Origin: Parietaria judaica
Taxonomy: Eukaryota; Streptophyta; Magnoliopsida; Rosales; Urticaceae
Direction of reading: 5' to 3'
Assembly: GCA_954871525.1 (NCBI GenBank)
Contig: OX940861.1
Coordinates: 39,073,201-39,137,200, forward strand
Length of the DNA: 64,000 bases
The first letter of the stretch is position 1. Each line of letters opens with the position of its first letter. Positions 49,423 to 61,330 of the stretch are shown in pieces. Under the pieces are notes generated by a model. That model saw only the letters and a program-made list of their open reading frames with translations. It made no database searches and had not been told where the DNA came from. The translations under genes and the position numbers were made by a program.

Positions 49423-49942
49423 CTTTTATTTGTATGCTTTCTCCCCTTGTATCGAGAAAACACTAACAGACACTGGTTTCAAAGTAAGAAAGAAATTCGG
49501 GATTTTCTGGGTAGAGTGATCAAGATCTCTCTGCGAGTTAACCGCGTTTGTTTTCACTTCCGCACACTTGTTCTTCATGTCTTACCACACTTCTTACTTA
49601 TAACCGTCGATCGCACCACGCATAAAACTCTTCGTATTCCCTGACACTGCTGTCACTTCACAACGCCTCGGGAATCATTTTGGCTCATTAATGCGCGTGC
49701 GTTTCCTTTTCCGATTGGCTGACCATACGTCTGCCTCTTATCAGTGCAAGGAGTCTATACGTCTTCTCCTTTACGTCCCTCTTGTCTCTTGAGTTGCCCC
49801 TTAGGTCTTCTTCACAGATTTTGCGCGTGCAACAGCTACCTCGAGCAGCTCTTCGAGATTGGGGCCTCCTCGCTGATGATGGTGTCGCTCGATGACGTCT
49901 CGCTCCTTCAAATTCCTGGCTGTGAGTTAAAAAGAAAACAAA

Positions 49943-49960
49943 GCCCCACGGTGGGCGCCA
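49943..49960 (-). other. Primer-binding site of the non-autonomous LTR element
   Basis: TGGCGCCCACCGTGGGGC on -, three bases after the LTR end at 49964. TGGCGCC-type PBS sequences are usual after Ty3/gypsy LTRs. The exact tRNA was not determined. Confidence 0.7.
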
Positions 49961-49963
49961 AAC

Positions 49964-50717
49964 TGTAGAGGGCGGTTTGCACCTCCCTCTTCCAGTCACA
50001 AAAATAATCACAAAGGACAAGTTAACAACAATGATCAGTGAATATCTTTGATTTATTATATTTCCGACAAGAGTTCGGTTTTCTTTCGTTGAATAACTAG
50101 ACAATCGAAGGATCGAGTACAAGGACTTTCTCTATTTCTTAAGCCTTTCTCTTCCAGGACTATCTCTCTTTTCTCTATGGTTTCTCTCCTTTTCTTGCGA
50201 GCCCTTACAAATGAGGCTTAACTTGCCTTTTATAGAGTTTACATTTGCCCTCTCACATCTTTCCCACCTTTTGCCACCTCCCATCACTAGCTTTTTCGAG
50301 AGTGATTCGAGGATGGCATGGTTAACCCATGCCTTACATCATTCTAGAGCAGTTAGCCAAAGTGGGTAGGTGGGCATCATTAAATGCACATCTCGTCAGT
50401 AGTCATTCGGCTCTGCACGCCTCGTCGTCGATGCCTCTCGTCGAGTGGGTAGGTGGGCATCATTAAATGCACGTCACATCGATGGTCATTCGGCTCTGCA
50501 CGCCTCGTCGTCGATGCCTCTCGTCGAGGCGTGATGGGACACTTCGTCGCGGTTCACCTTTGCCCTAGTCAGACTTCGTCGAGGGTTAAACCTCCTCGAG
50601 GATGTTCCTTGGTTGACCATCGGTCAACGAACTTCCTCGCCATCATCTCACGTCGTTTATGGGACAAAACGACACGAGTTGTGTTGAGGATGGATTTGAC
50701 CGAATCCGACCTTAACA
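49964..50717 (-). repeat. 5' LTR of the non-autonomous element
   Basis: 754 bp, starting TGTTAAGGTCGG on - and ending CCGCCCTCTACA, collinear with the 42063-42816 copy including the 83-bp tandem duplication (GTGGGTAGGTGGGCATCATT at 50361 and 50444). Confidence 0.9.
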
Positions 50718-51610
50718 GTTCTACATTCGACGCAGATAAATAGGCACAGAGCAGAGAAAAGAGTTCTAGGGTTAAGTTCTAGTTTTCTTCATCTAACTTG
50801 GAGTTATCATGTCAAGCTCCGGCTAGAACTCGCGGGTTAGCTACGGGTAAATTTTATTGTTAAGTTTTTCTGTACCAAGTTTTAATGCAATTATTGTTCT
50901 TCATTCAAGTATTGATATGTTCAAGTTGTTTAGGGATTATTAAATTATGCGTTTCTATTATACATAGAATTCTAATCATGCTCTTATTATGTGAATTTTA
51001 TTATGCATGAATTCTATAGATTTCTTCAAACCTTTTTCATATCAAGACATTATTTTAGGCGAAAGTTTAGGCATTGAAATTGGTATCGCATTAACGATGA
51101 AATAAAAGGACTCCCGAAGCTAGCCGTTCTCTCATATATTCTCATCTTCAAATTTAAATATTTTTCTTCGTAAAATTCAATCATATTATTTTCCCCGCTT
51201 CTTTTAACGTTTATTCTTTGTGAGTTAGTTTCTCTTTATTTTTGCTTCCTCGTGGATACGACTCCGCTTTCATTGTGCTACACAACGACCGCTTAGCGAG
51301 ATCACTTTTTGAGCTTGATCAAAAGTCAATGATTTTCCTTGAATAGCCGTGATGATTGCCAATCATTTCATCAATCACCCAAGATTGTGGAGCCCTTATT
51401 AGCATATTTGGTTTGCCAGCTTGACCAGCCTAGTCTTTGTGAGGTGTGGATGAACATCGGGCACTTTGAACGGAAAAATACACATCTGCTTGATTTAGAC
51501 TTGGAGGGTCTTGAGATCTCATTATTGGAGTGATGACTTTTAGTCGGAGAGTTGAAGCATCCAAGATCATTATGAAGAAAAGTCTTACTTTCTTCCTAAA
51601 GTTGGGTAAA

Positions 51611-52282
51611 ACATTGTACATTTTATGAAAAATACTAAATTCATACAAATATCAAACATCAGAAAAATAAAACAACATTAGTTCCGAAACATAAATCACA
51701 AAAGCGCGTCAAATATAGAAAACATCATCGGTTCGGCAACTAGTTCATAAAGAGCACGAAGAAGTCGAATGAGAATCTAGTGAAAATTAATCTTGAACTC
51801 AACATAGCTCAAAAATAATTTTAAAAAAATATTTAATATTAAAATATGAAAACCGGTTATAAAAATAAAGTGTATTCGTCGGCTGTTACAGTTTACCTTA
51901 ACTCAGAAAAATTATGTTATCGGTTATGGTTTTAAAATCCGGTTACTGGTTATTTCGCACACTCCTAATTCTATCCCGATTTTGCCAATAATTGAGACCT
52001 CAATAAAAATAATATTTATTGAGAAATTTATTATTTTAAACCTTCTATTTTAAATTTTGTAAATATATAAGTTTCAAAAACACCAAAATATAAAACATCA
52101 AAATCTACTTGAGTTTTTTTTTTTTTTTTTAATATATATACCCGCTGAACAAAAAATTGAAGACATTTCCATGCATAATAAAGAAATAATTAGACCGTAT
52201 TATCCATTTATCATTAGTAACATCTATAAAATACTTTATTATACAATTTGTTACCATCTTAGACCTAACATAATCACCCTAA
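51611..52282. other. AT-rich spacer downstream of ABCG21
   Basis: It would include the 3' UTR of the minus-strand transporter. 51850-51970 (AACCGGTTAT..., ATCCGGTTACTGGTT, TTTCGCACACTCCTAAT) resembles the decayed right arm of a TAGGGGTGCAA-type hAT element. A poly-T run lies near 52115. Confidence 0.45.
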
Positions 52283-53789
52283 CTATAGTCGTTGTCCCAT
52301 CCTTAGCGCCACGTAAGCCAAAACCCTATACCCGAAGAACATCAAAGCCAAAGCCCCCAAGTCCAAGCTCAAGTTCCCAAGGCCAAGACACTTCACCGCA
52401 GGGAAGTCCATGACCCGGCAGAGCCCGGCTCCGCACTCGTAAACCTCGCCTTCCGAGTACTGAACGTCGACGAGCAGCTTGTAGCAGTAATGGCTGAACG
52501 ACAAGTACTTCAGCCAAACGACAAAGGCCGGTATCCTCTGAATGTAGTACCCGCCAACGAGGAGGAAGGCGAGCATCGAGACCGACGCGAGCGTCGTTGC
52601 TTGCTTCACGTCCATGAGGATCGCTCCTAAGGCGAGCCCTATACCCTGTGAGACGAGCACGTTGAAGAGGATGATCATGAGGGTGAGAGCGAAGGTGAGG
52701 AGTGAGGGCTTGAGGCCGCCCATCCAATAGGTGACGGACACGAAGAGGGTGGGAAGGACGAGCTCCATGGGAAGATCCCCGGCCATCCGGGCGAAGTAGT
52801 AGGAGGAGAGGCGGTACATCCCGGATGAGCGCTCCTTGGCGAGCATCGGCCGCTCCTGCGGGAAGGCGAATATGGCGTTGAAGAGAGGGAAGAAGCCCCA
52901 GAAGATGGAGAAGAAGAAGAGCAATCCGATCTGTGGAGTGCCGATTAGATCAAAATCAATTGACAATTATGAGAAGATAAAATAAGTGAATCTAATTGTG
53001 ATTAATAGATAACTTCAGGATAAATTTCTAATGAGAAACACTACTTATTAGATGTTATATAGTAAGATATTATATTTTCTTTGGAGGGTTGAATTATAAA
53101 TCAATGAAATAACAAGTTTAATTAGGGTGGATAAAAAAGAAATGATCATTTCCAAACTTAATAAACATAAACATGTATTCTATTTATTTCAAGCATATAT
53201 GTATAGTAGAATTTATTAAATTAATACTCAATTATAAATTAAAAAACTCGATCAAAATTCGATCCTGATTCCTAACCAATGTGCTAGAAGATTAATAGTA
53301 TAGTAAATTCATGGGGTCCCATAATATTAATTGATCAAAATTATACTGATTAATGCTCTCATGCAACTAGCTAGGTCTAACAGTGTCACAGCTGTTAGTT
53401 GGAAGAATAGATGCAAATTGAATCACTTAATAAAGGGCACTCACTATATGAATAGCACTGTTTTTTCCCATGACACTGAAAGCAGAGGCATATATATATA
53501 TATATATATAGATTCTAGGGAATAGGTATATGTATATATATCACATTCACACCTGATCTTGAAGATTAGAGGGGTCAGTGTGCCACCAGAGAAGACCAGA
53601 AAGTAGTGAGACAGACATGACTTGCATAATCCTCAAGCCTGAATAAGACTCGTGCTTCCTCTCTTTCAAGCCCCTTCGAAGAAGAACCTTGAATTGCTCC
53701 CACCACCCAGTCACCCACTCATTCTCATTCCCTTCAATCCAATGGTGAACATCATTAATACCCAACACAAATCCCAGTAGTTATATATG

Positions 53790-53833
<44 letters not shown>

Positions 53834-56800
53834 TGTACATATATTCACTTACCTGATCTGGAGGCTGACGAAGAAGAGGACGTTGTGAGTGTGGTCTTGA
53901 GGCTTTCTTGAATCTCAGCCTTCAAGGAAGGGTACAGGCTCTTCTTGTAGGACATGACTAGGTGTTGCTTGATGGCATTTTGCTCTTCATGATGCTCCAA
54001 TGATCTCTTGTGAAAATCTGATGATGGATCTTCCTGCTCACTGTCAATTGCTATGCCTGCAAAAAAAAAAAAAAAAAAAGATTTGAGACACATTGATATT
54101 AGCGTGCCATATTTCACTTTTTTTATTTTTTATTGCGGTGTATATTTCTAATGTCGTCACAAATGTAAATCTGAAGTATGAAAAATATATCGTTATTTTC
54201 ACTTAATTTATGAGTGATTTTTTACTGCGATTTGTTTACTACTCAATATAGCTATGTAAATTTGGAAAATACTCGAAACGACAATAAAAGAAGGCAATAA
54301 GTGGTGGGGCTGGGAACCGATTACCCAAAATGTTAAAAAGTCGATCTAAGATTACAAGATTTTTTTTATTTTTTCTTCACATTATTGAGAACCTGAAAGA
54401 CGTCAAAAGATCAACATCAGCGAAAGACTCGACAAATCTTGCAAATTAAGTCAAAACTACAGGCCATTTATTTGATTCCTAAATTTCTATATGACTAGAC
54501 TACTCAATTCCTAAATTTCCATCTTAAATGATTATTAATATATACACATTTCATTTTTTAATGATATATATAAATTCAGGTTAATAATTGTATAAAATAT
54601 AAATGCGTAATATTTTAATTTTCGTGCTGGTATAAATGTAATTTTTTCAGGGTTAAAATCACTTTAATTTTTTTTTAATTGCACTTTTTCAATCGATCTA
54701 CCGAAAATTTAGATATGTTGTTTAGTTTGGATAATATTTTAACAACAAATAGATAGAATTTAGAGAAAAATAAAATAAAATAGTAGTCGTAAAAATTCAG
54801 CCGGGAAAACAAGAAAATGATTATTTTTACGGGTAAAAAAGTAAAAAACATTATGTATTCATGAAAGCATAGCCAGGATGAAGACAAAGAGGAAGGACTG
54901 GGAACAGTAATGCGTACTATATGAATATGATCAATCAACTAACTAGGTCAAAATCAAACCATATTAAATTATTTTGTCAATGCATTGGCAAATCTCGCCT
55001 CTTTGTTTTTTCCTATCTTTTGGGAGAGGAAAGAGTCAAATGAAAAATAGTGAACATTATTATTTTAAAGATTTGAATGACCTCTATAAACTTCGAATAT
55101 AGCTTGAGAACTTTACACTGTAATAAATGGAAATAGTGTGATGGTTAATTAGAAAGCTATATATTGTTTTCAATTTTCATGTGAATCTCTTGTTAATTTA
55201 TTTGTGAGCCAATTAATGTGATCGACAGCTATAGATGGTCGGTGTTTTGAGAAATGGAAACTACATTTAATACAAAAGGAAATATAGAGATTTAAAAGGT
55301 TATCACTTATCACAAAAACAAAAAAAACAAAGGCAAAATGACCTATCTTGGATGGCACTATTTTTATTTTTTATGTGAATCAGAATCACTAAAGTCCTTT
55401 ACAAAGAACTTTTTATTTAGAAAAAAAAATAAAAAATTCAACACCCACTAAGCACGAAATACATAAGAACTAGAATGGCTCAACTCTGTTTTGAAAATAA
55501 TTTCTACATTTAGTAATTATAATTTTTTTTTTACAAAATATTTTAAATGAATGAAAAGAAACATATTAATTCATACTAAATTACAAAAAAAATATGTTTT
55601 GGAATATTTTTATTTTTTATTATCTTAGAATTTTTTTTACGTATTTAGAATGTGAGTTAAATCGTACTATTTGAACATAATTTGAGTGTTTTATGATTAA
55701 AATTTCACATTTCAACTATCTAAAACAAATCTGACTAAAAACATGAACTTAGTAAATTTATCAAGTTTGGGAACATTTTCCACAAAAAATTAAAAATACG
55801 CCGCTTCAGTTGAACTTGAAATGACTTTATGAACATATGCCAATAATATCCCTTATAATAAATGAAACACTCTCTCTTTTGAACGTTATCCACACATATG
55901 GCCCCTTATACTATATATCAATAATAATTAAGAAAATATCTATGAGTTGTTCATTGAATAATATAAAAGGGTTAATAGTTTTATCAAATTCCGAACTTTA
56001 TTTTTTTTACTATTATACCCTAATTCAGACGTAATCACCTTCACCTAGAAGGCAAGAAATGTTGAAAGCATACCATTGGCAAGGTCGAGCAAGAAATCAG
56101 CAGGATTGACCAGCCCGGACCCGGGAGAGAAACCGGCCGAGGTGAAGTACTCGATGGCCCGGCTCGCCAGCCCACTGTAAATCGGGCAGCCCTCGGACAG
56201 CACGATAACCTTGTCAAAGAGGCGGTAAAGACGCCCAGAAGGCTGGTGCACGGTGGTCACAATGGTCCGGCCACCGCGTGCAAGTGCCCGCAGGGTCGCC
56301 GTGATCCGCAGTGCCGTCGTGGAGTCAAGCCCTGATGTAGGCTCGTCGAGCAGAAGCAGGCTCGGGTTGACCAGCATCTCCTGCCCGATGCTAACCCGCT
56401 TCCTCTCTCCGCCCGACACCCCCCTCAGCAAGGGCCCTCCAACCACACTGTGCCGGCATCGCTCGAGCCCGAGCTCTTCTACAACTGCCTCTGCCTGCGC
56501 CGCCTTCTCCTCTCGGCCGAGCTCCTTCGGCAGCCTCAGCATCGCGGCAAAGGTTAGGGTTTCGAGGACGGTAAGGTGCGGGTACAGGACATCGTCCTGG
56601 GCGACGAATCCAGTCCTACGCTTCATCGAGCTCGAGAACAGCTGGCCGTTGTAGGTTATGTCGCCGGAGATCTTCCCCGGGAGGCGGCCAGCGAGGGCTG
56701 TTAGGAGTGTAGTCTTGCCGCTCCCTGATGGGCCCAGCATTGCCATGAGCTCTCCCGGCCGGACCAAACCTGTCACGTCATTGAGCACCAAGCGCATCGG

Positions 56801-57241
56801 CTTCGGCGTGTGCAGTGACGCCGTGTCTAAACATCCGCTCAAGCCGCCACTGCCGGGTTTGAAGTAGACGGTGTAAGCCACATCCTCGAACTGTAAAATA
56901 GTCGTTACATATTACATATATATAGTATTTGTACGAGTAATTCGGAAGTGTAAGGACATAAATATAGTTGATTGATTATAAGCTACCTTCAGAGTTACAG
57001 GGCGAAGGGATTGGCAGAAAACGAAAGATCTCGCCGAGGCTGTCGATTGGTTACGGTGGAGATCCAAACCGACGTTGCCGCTGGGTGGCTCGGCGTGGAC
57101 AGAGCCAGTCTCAGCCGTCCGGTTGACGCTCGGAAGTAGGAAGTTGCGCGAAGGAGAGGTGCTGATCATAGCAACAACACTGCTGCTGCTGCTACTAGTT
57201 GTACTGGCAGTGCTAATTGTCTCTTGCTCAGGAGGCATCAT
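52283..57241 (-). CDS. ABCG21: Half-size ABC transporter, ABCG21-like
   Basis: Five exons on -: 56987-57241, 56074-56890, 53853-54056, 53553-53731 and 52283-52930, all GT-AG and in frame, giving 700 aa. The N-terminus is [10 protein letters not shown] plus a Ser-rich stretch. The nucleotide-binding domain has Walker A GPSGSGKT (138-145), [14 protein letters not shown], signature VSGGE (243-247), Walker B LLLLDEP (Asp267, Glu268) and the switch His300 in VHQPSGRLY. The membrane domain starts [20 protein letters not shown] and includes [58 protein letters not shown] and the Cys-rich loop before the last helix. The MMPP..EQE start and [12 protein letters not shown] agree best with ABCG21 of the WBC subfamily, plasma-membrane half-transporters that work as dimers. 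The substrate is not known to me. No damage is seen. Confidence 0.93.
53792..53830. repeat. (TA)n in ABCG21 intron 3
   Basis: A TA run takes up about a third of the 121-bp intron between the exons 53853-54056 and 53553-53731, with normal splice sites on both sides. Confidence 0.9.
54057..56073 (-). other. ABCG21 intron 2 (2.0 kb)
   Basis: The donor is AATG|GTATGC and the acceptor is a poly-T tract then TTGCAG|GCATAG. It is AT-rich with no open frame or element ends that I could support. It is by far the largest intron in the gene. Confidence 0.7.
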
Positions 57242-57340
57242 TTCTATCGACTTTGATATAATGATATTACGCCAATTTGGAAGACAGAGATTGAAAAGAG
57301 TATTAGATGTGAATTAATATAAGGTAAAGTGTGTCGTGTA

Positions 57341-57347
57341 CGTGTGT

Positions 57348-57416
<69 letters not shown>
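57341..57416. repeat. (GT)n(GA)n microsatellite in the ABCG21 5' leader
   Basis: On + this is GT repeats then GA repeats, so the - strand transcript would carry CT repeats followed by CA repeats, about 100-175 bp upstream of the start codon and downstream of the TATA box. Confidence 0.9.
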
Positions 57417-57418
<2 letters not shown>

Positions 57419-57458
57419 GAAAGTTCTCACATGCAAGAACAAGACATGTGAACGTTCC

Positions 57459-57466
57459 TTTATAAA
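57459..57466 (-). promoter_or_regulatory. Probable ABCG21 TATA box
   Basis: The palindromic TTTATAAA, in CACTTTATAAAGG on -, lies about 220 bp upstream of the ATG. A start some 30 bp downstream would put the CT/CA microsatellite in the 5' UTR. Confidence 0.5.
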
Positions 57467-58934
57467 GTGAGAGAAGGCACGAGATATAGGAACATATAAA
57501 CCACTGAAATAGTGGTTAGTTAGTAGTAGATAATACTCAATTGCCAAACACAATAGAAGCCCAATTGCCAAAAAAAGAATAATTCTGGTAAAAGTAATCA
57601 ATTTTTTTTTAATAAATCGTGACATATTCTCAAATTTTTAATTTCTCGATTAGATAACTAAGGTCGTGAAATATGCATATGGATTCTGTTTAATCCCATA
57701 GATCTGTCCATTAATGTTGAGTGTTTTTTTTTTTTACATTGATAAATTGATATATAGAATCCAAGTTAATAATACTATTATTTTTTTACGTTTTTGAGAT
57801 TTCTCATGTTATATACTCCGATTTGAGTCGTACAAATGTAAATGACTCAACATTGACAGAAATAAGAAAAAACAATCGAATATAAATTTAACGACTTTGT
57901 TAGTGAATCACCTTAATTAAAAATTTGAGAACATATCATGCCATTTTAAAAAGAATATAGATAGTTTTAACTTTTACCACAATATTTATCCATATTCCCA
58001 AACATTAAGCTTGAGGTTTTCTCCTCCTTTTTCTTTTCGCTTTATTAATTTCAAAAAAAGAAATTCGGTTGTTGTGGTGGGAGCCTAGGTATATCTACTA
58101 AGGGGTGATGTGTCAAATAAGAACTATATTTATACGCATATATAAGATACGTGGCTTCATCGAGTTTTCCTTGTAAATTTTTATGAGATTTTTTTTTTCT
58201 TTTTTGATGTTTGTTTTGTAAACGTGTAAAGGGTTCTTCGGACTATGCTTTTTAGTAATCGAATCCACCAATACAATTATGAACAAAAGCCTCTTTATTA
58301 ATTTCTCCTCCACCACAAGTAGTTAAATCATAAAAACAATATGAAAAATAGAGTTTGACTTAAAGTTAGTATAATAATCTTCACTAGATTAAGCTATTTC
58401 TTTATGCGATTATTATCTCATTACTCCACCTGCATTCTCTTATTTATCTCTGATGTTGCAATTATTTGTGGGTTAATAGCATAGTAAGTATCAAATATTG
58501 GCATAATTTAATTTTTTCGAAGTAAAAAAATTCTCAACGTTTAATATTTTTCATTTTTACATCTCTCCAAATTTTAACCAACTTATTGTTTAAGTCTCGA
58601 CCTGTCAGTAGCAGAAAATTATTAAGAGGAAAAAATATTTGAATTTTTTAAATAATAACATATGCCCAAGACTCAACTGTACACTAAAATTCAGTTTATT
58701 GACCGAATTTTATAGAAAAGCAAATTAGTGTACATCATCAATTAAGAACTTTGGAAGTGAAAATTTGAATTTATACCACAGTAAAAATTAAATATTATTG
58801 AGTATTTATGCTTCTATTAACTCTTATATTATACTTATACATATATGAAAGTATATATGTGTGTGTGTGTACACGTTTATACGTGCATGTATGTATACAA
58901 AGCAAGCACGTCATGTTAAGTAGTATGCAAAATG

Positions 58935-58994
<60 letters not shown>

Positions 58995-61029
58995 CATTTA
59001 AGCATAAATCCAAGCTTATGATATAATTATACCTTCCCAATCGTAGATAGCTAGCAGAATATTTCTATCGTCATTATTCTCTTACACTTTTTTTATTTTT
59101 TTTGAACAAAATGTACATATTCTATTGCAAATGCCTGATCATCGTCCATCAAAATACCAGTGTTAACGTAACATATATCGACCCAAATAGACCTTATATT
59201 CTAGCTACTAAAAACTATATTATAAGTGTTAAAAAAAGTACATATATCATGTAAACCGCTATGACAACACAAATTCATGTATAGCTATTTACTAATATCA
59301 TCGGCGCCATAATTTCCTCCGGTCATTTCACACAAATTTCAGCCGTAGTCCATAACTACTAAAATCCGGCCCGTTGCTATAAATATTTCAAGATTTTTTT
59401 AAATTCCAATTCTAGAATTTTGACGGAATAGATACTCTTTGTGATCACTCATATCACTAATAAAGATTACTCCGTAGTACAACTCTGATATTTTTTTGTC
59501 CAGGTCAAGTTTCTGTCGTGTATATATAAATTTATATAGCTTCGACAATATCACTATTTACATTTTAATTTTTAAGAAATTAAAAAATTGCGCATATTTG
59601 TCTTCTTCAATGACTTATTTTGACATGTCTACCATCGCTAGTAATGACTCGTTTTCTTGTAGTACATTCAATATCTAATATGTTAGCAATTTAAAATTAT
59701 ATTAATAGCTAAAACCACATAATTTAGAAACATCATGGCTAATGGGAATGTATGTATAGCTTATGTGTTAGCAATTTAAAATTATATTAAGAGCTAAAAA
59801 AATAAAAAAGCAAAAAATTAACTATAAACATCAACGGGAATATGTATGTGTCATAATTTTAGGGTGAACCCGAAAATAGGTTAATTATGGTATTTTAATT
59901 GAAGCTCATTATCCCCATCCACTTAGGCATGGACTCGAACAAAATTCTAACGACCCCAAATTTTTGTAATTTTTTAGTAGTTCTTTTCAATGTTTTTTTT
60001 TTTTTTTTTATCCTCCTTTAATATCTATAAATCTAAGCCTTTTCTATTTTTGGAAGGTGGTTAAAGAAAAGGAAATAGTAATAATAATATTAAATAACGA
60101 AAAAAGAGGAGGAAAAATAAGACAACATATCCAACTTATTATTAGTACTCTTTTTAGGTGTCAAAATATTATTCAGCAAAAGAGATAGTGCCTAAAAATG
60201 CGTCTTCTTTATTACAAAAGAATCAAGATGGTCTCACAATCAAAGTAGAAACTTTCATACTTATTACACTTTACTTTTTTAATTTAATTATTATTTTATT
60301 TTGGAAAATAATAAATTTCAGCACATGCTAGCTGGAATTGCTAATTACTACAATGAGTAATATGTGTTAATTAAATGGTATAGAGTTAAACCGTTCTTTC
60401 ATCGAACGTATATAAGCGAGGATAAATATGCTCTGTGCTAATGGTTGTGAGCAGAGCGAAAAAAAAACACACACACGCGCACACACAAGAATTTTATGTG
60501 AGTTAGCTTGTTAACGAAATGCTTATTTGACGGGGATTTCATTTAACTTTGATGAATTTTACAAGCTTATAAAGTACATTTATGTATTCTGGAGAGATTT
60601 AGAGGGCTCTCGAAGAGACTAGGGTATCTTGAAATAGAAAAAATAGTGTTTTAGAGAAATTTTACTCGTGAGAATGAAATTTTGATCATCTTCTTCAGAG
60701 AACCTTTAATACCATTCTCTGATATCTCTTGAAGTTCCTCTCTAGCGTCACATCCTTCTCTCTTTTGTTACATAATCCCATTCTCATGTTGTCTCCGATC
60801 TTATGTAGGAGGAGTTAACGTTTCGTTGTTAGATGAATAATAACGTAAATAATAACATGAATGTGAAGATCGCAAAGTGTATTATCAAATGTCATGCTTC
60901 AGGGTAATGTGATGCTCTCTTTCGAACGTTGCATGTGCCTTCTTCGACAAGACGTGAGGGGTTTCTTTGTTGAGTGTGAAGCCTAATCTACACGGAAGCG
61001 CTACCGAGACCCGACGCAGAGCTGTCAAG
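57467..61029. other. AT-rich intergenic DNA
   Basis: No gene is supported. It contains (TA)n at 58937-58989 with nearby GT repeats (58855-58870) and a local ~86-bp direct duplication (TGTTAGCAATTTAAAATTAT at about 59680 and 59766). All other open frames are short and AT-driven. Confidence 0.6.
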
Positions 61030-61330
61030 CTGATCGACCTGAGGGGTTTCTTTGTATTACGCATTATGTAGCGAGGGTATTTTAGACTTTTCACACGGGT
61101 TATTTGCCCTAGGTTTATTTTTCGCTTTTAGTAGCACAAATTGAGAGAGCCGAGATTGAGGGTGTAACCAGAAACTCCGATTGAGATATTGATAGTGGAT
61201 CGAGACTTACAGGCGGTAAGTGGACGTACCTCCTACACTGGGAGCGAACTACTATAATTCTGGTGTCGATTTCAATTTTGTTTTTTGCTTTTATCGTTTT
61301 TCGAATTGAGAATTAGAGCAAAATTTCTAA
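61030..61330 (+). mobile_element. Possible copia LTR relic
   Basis: GTTATTTGCCCTAGG..., GAGAGAGCCGAGATTGAGG and GATCGAGACTTACAGGCGG...GGACGTACCTCC, ending near TTTCTAACA, resemble the transcribed half of plant copia LTRs. No paired LTR, PBS or target duplication was found. Confidence 0.35.

Larger units (their letters stand above)
42063..50717 (-). mobile_element. Non-autonomous LTR retroelement carrying F-box and PF04195-like genes
   Basis: Two 754-bp LTRs (42063-42816 and 49964-50717) flank 7147 bp. The target duplication GTTCT is perfect (42058-42062 and 50718-50722). Orientation is -: next to the 49964 end, on -, lies a PBS-like TGGCGCCCACCGTGGGGC, and next to 42816, on -, lies the polypurine tract AAAATGGGGGACTAAC. 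In - order the interior holds a leader, an F-box ORF (sense), a minisatellite, and a three-exon PF04195-like gene in antisense. I find no protease, RT, RNase H or integrase motif in any frame, so it must depend on another element. The LTRs differ at scattered sites, eight within the first ~170 bp, mostly transitions. The Ty3/gypsy (Tat-like) affiliation is inferred from the PBS and the antisense gene. Confidence 0.85.
41583..51321 (+). mobile_element. Solo LTR (Ty3/gypsy-like), split by an 8.65-kb LTR element
   Basis: It runs from TGATAAGTACCG (41583) to GAGCTTGATCA (51321), with TG...CA ends and a 5-bp duplication AAAGT (41578-41582 and 51322-51326). Without the inner element it is about 1079 bp. 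A TATA box TATAAATAG lies at 42026-42034. The terminal part (CGTGGATACGACTCCGC, CTACACAACGACC) recalls Athila-type gypsy LTRs; that assignment is inference. No internal region or second LTR is present, as after LTR-LTR recombination. Confidence 0.72.
41450..51610 (+). mobile_element. Second copy of the copia-like relic, split by a nested insertion
   Basis: 41450-41577 and 51327-51610 together match the uninterrupted copy at 39350-39830. In that copy the break point reads GAGAGTCAACGATCTTC. Here the left flank ends GGAAAGT and the right flank starts AAAGTCAATGATTTT, so the insertion is marked by the 5-bp duplication AAAGT. This gives an internal control for the outer nesting event. Confidence 0.65.

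Noticed and set aside
49032..49644. Plus-strand frames of 100 and 180 codons
   Set aside because: They are antisense to the F-box frame and its leader and contain no domain.
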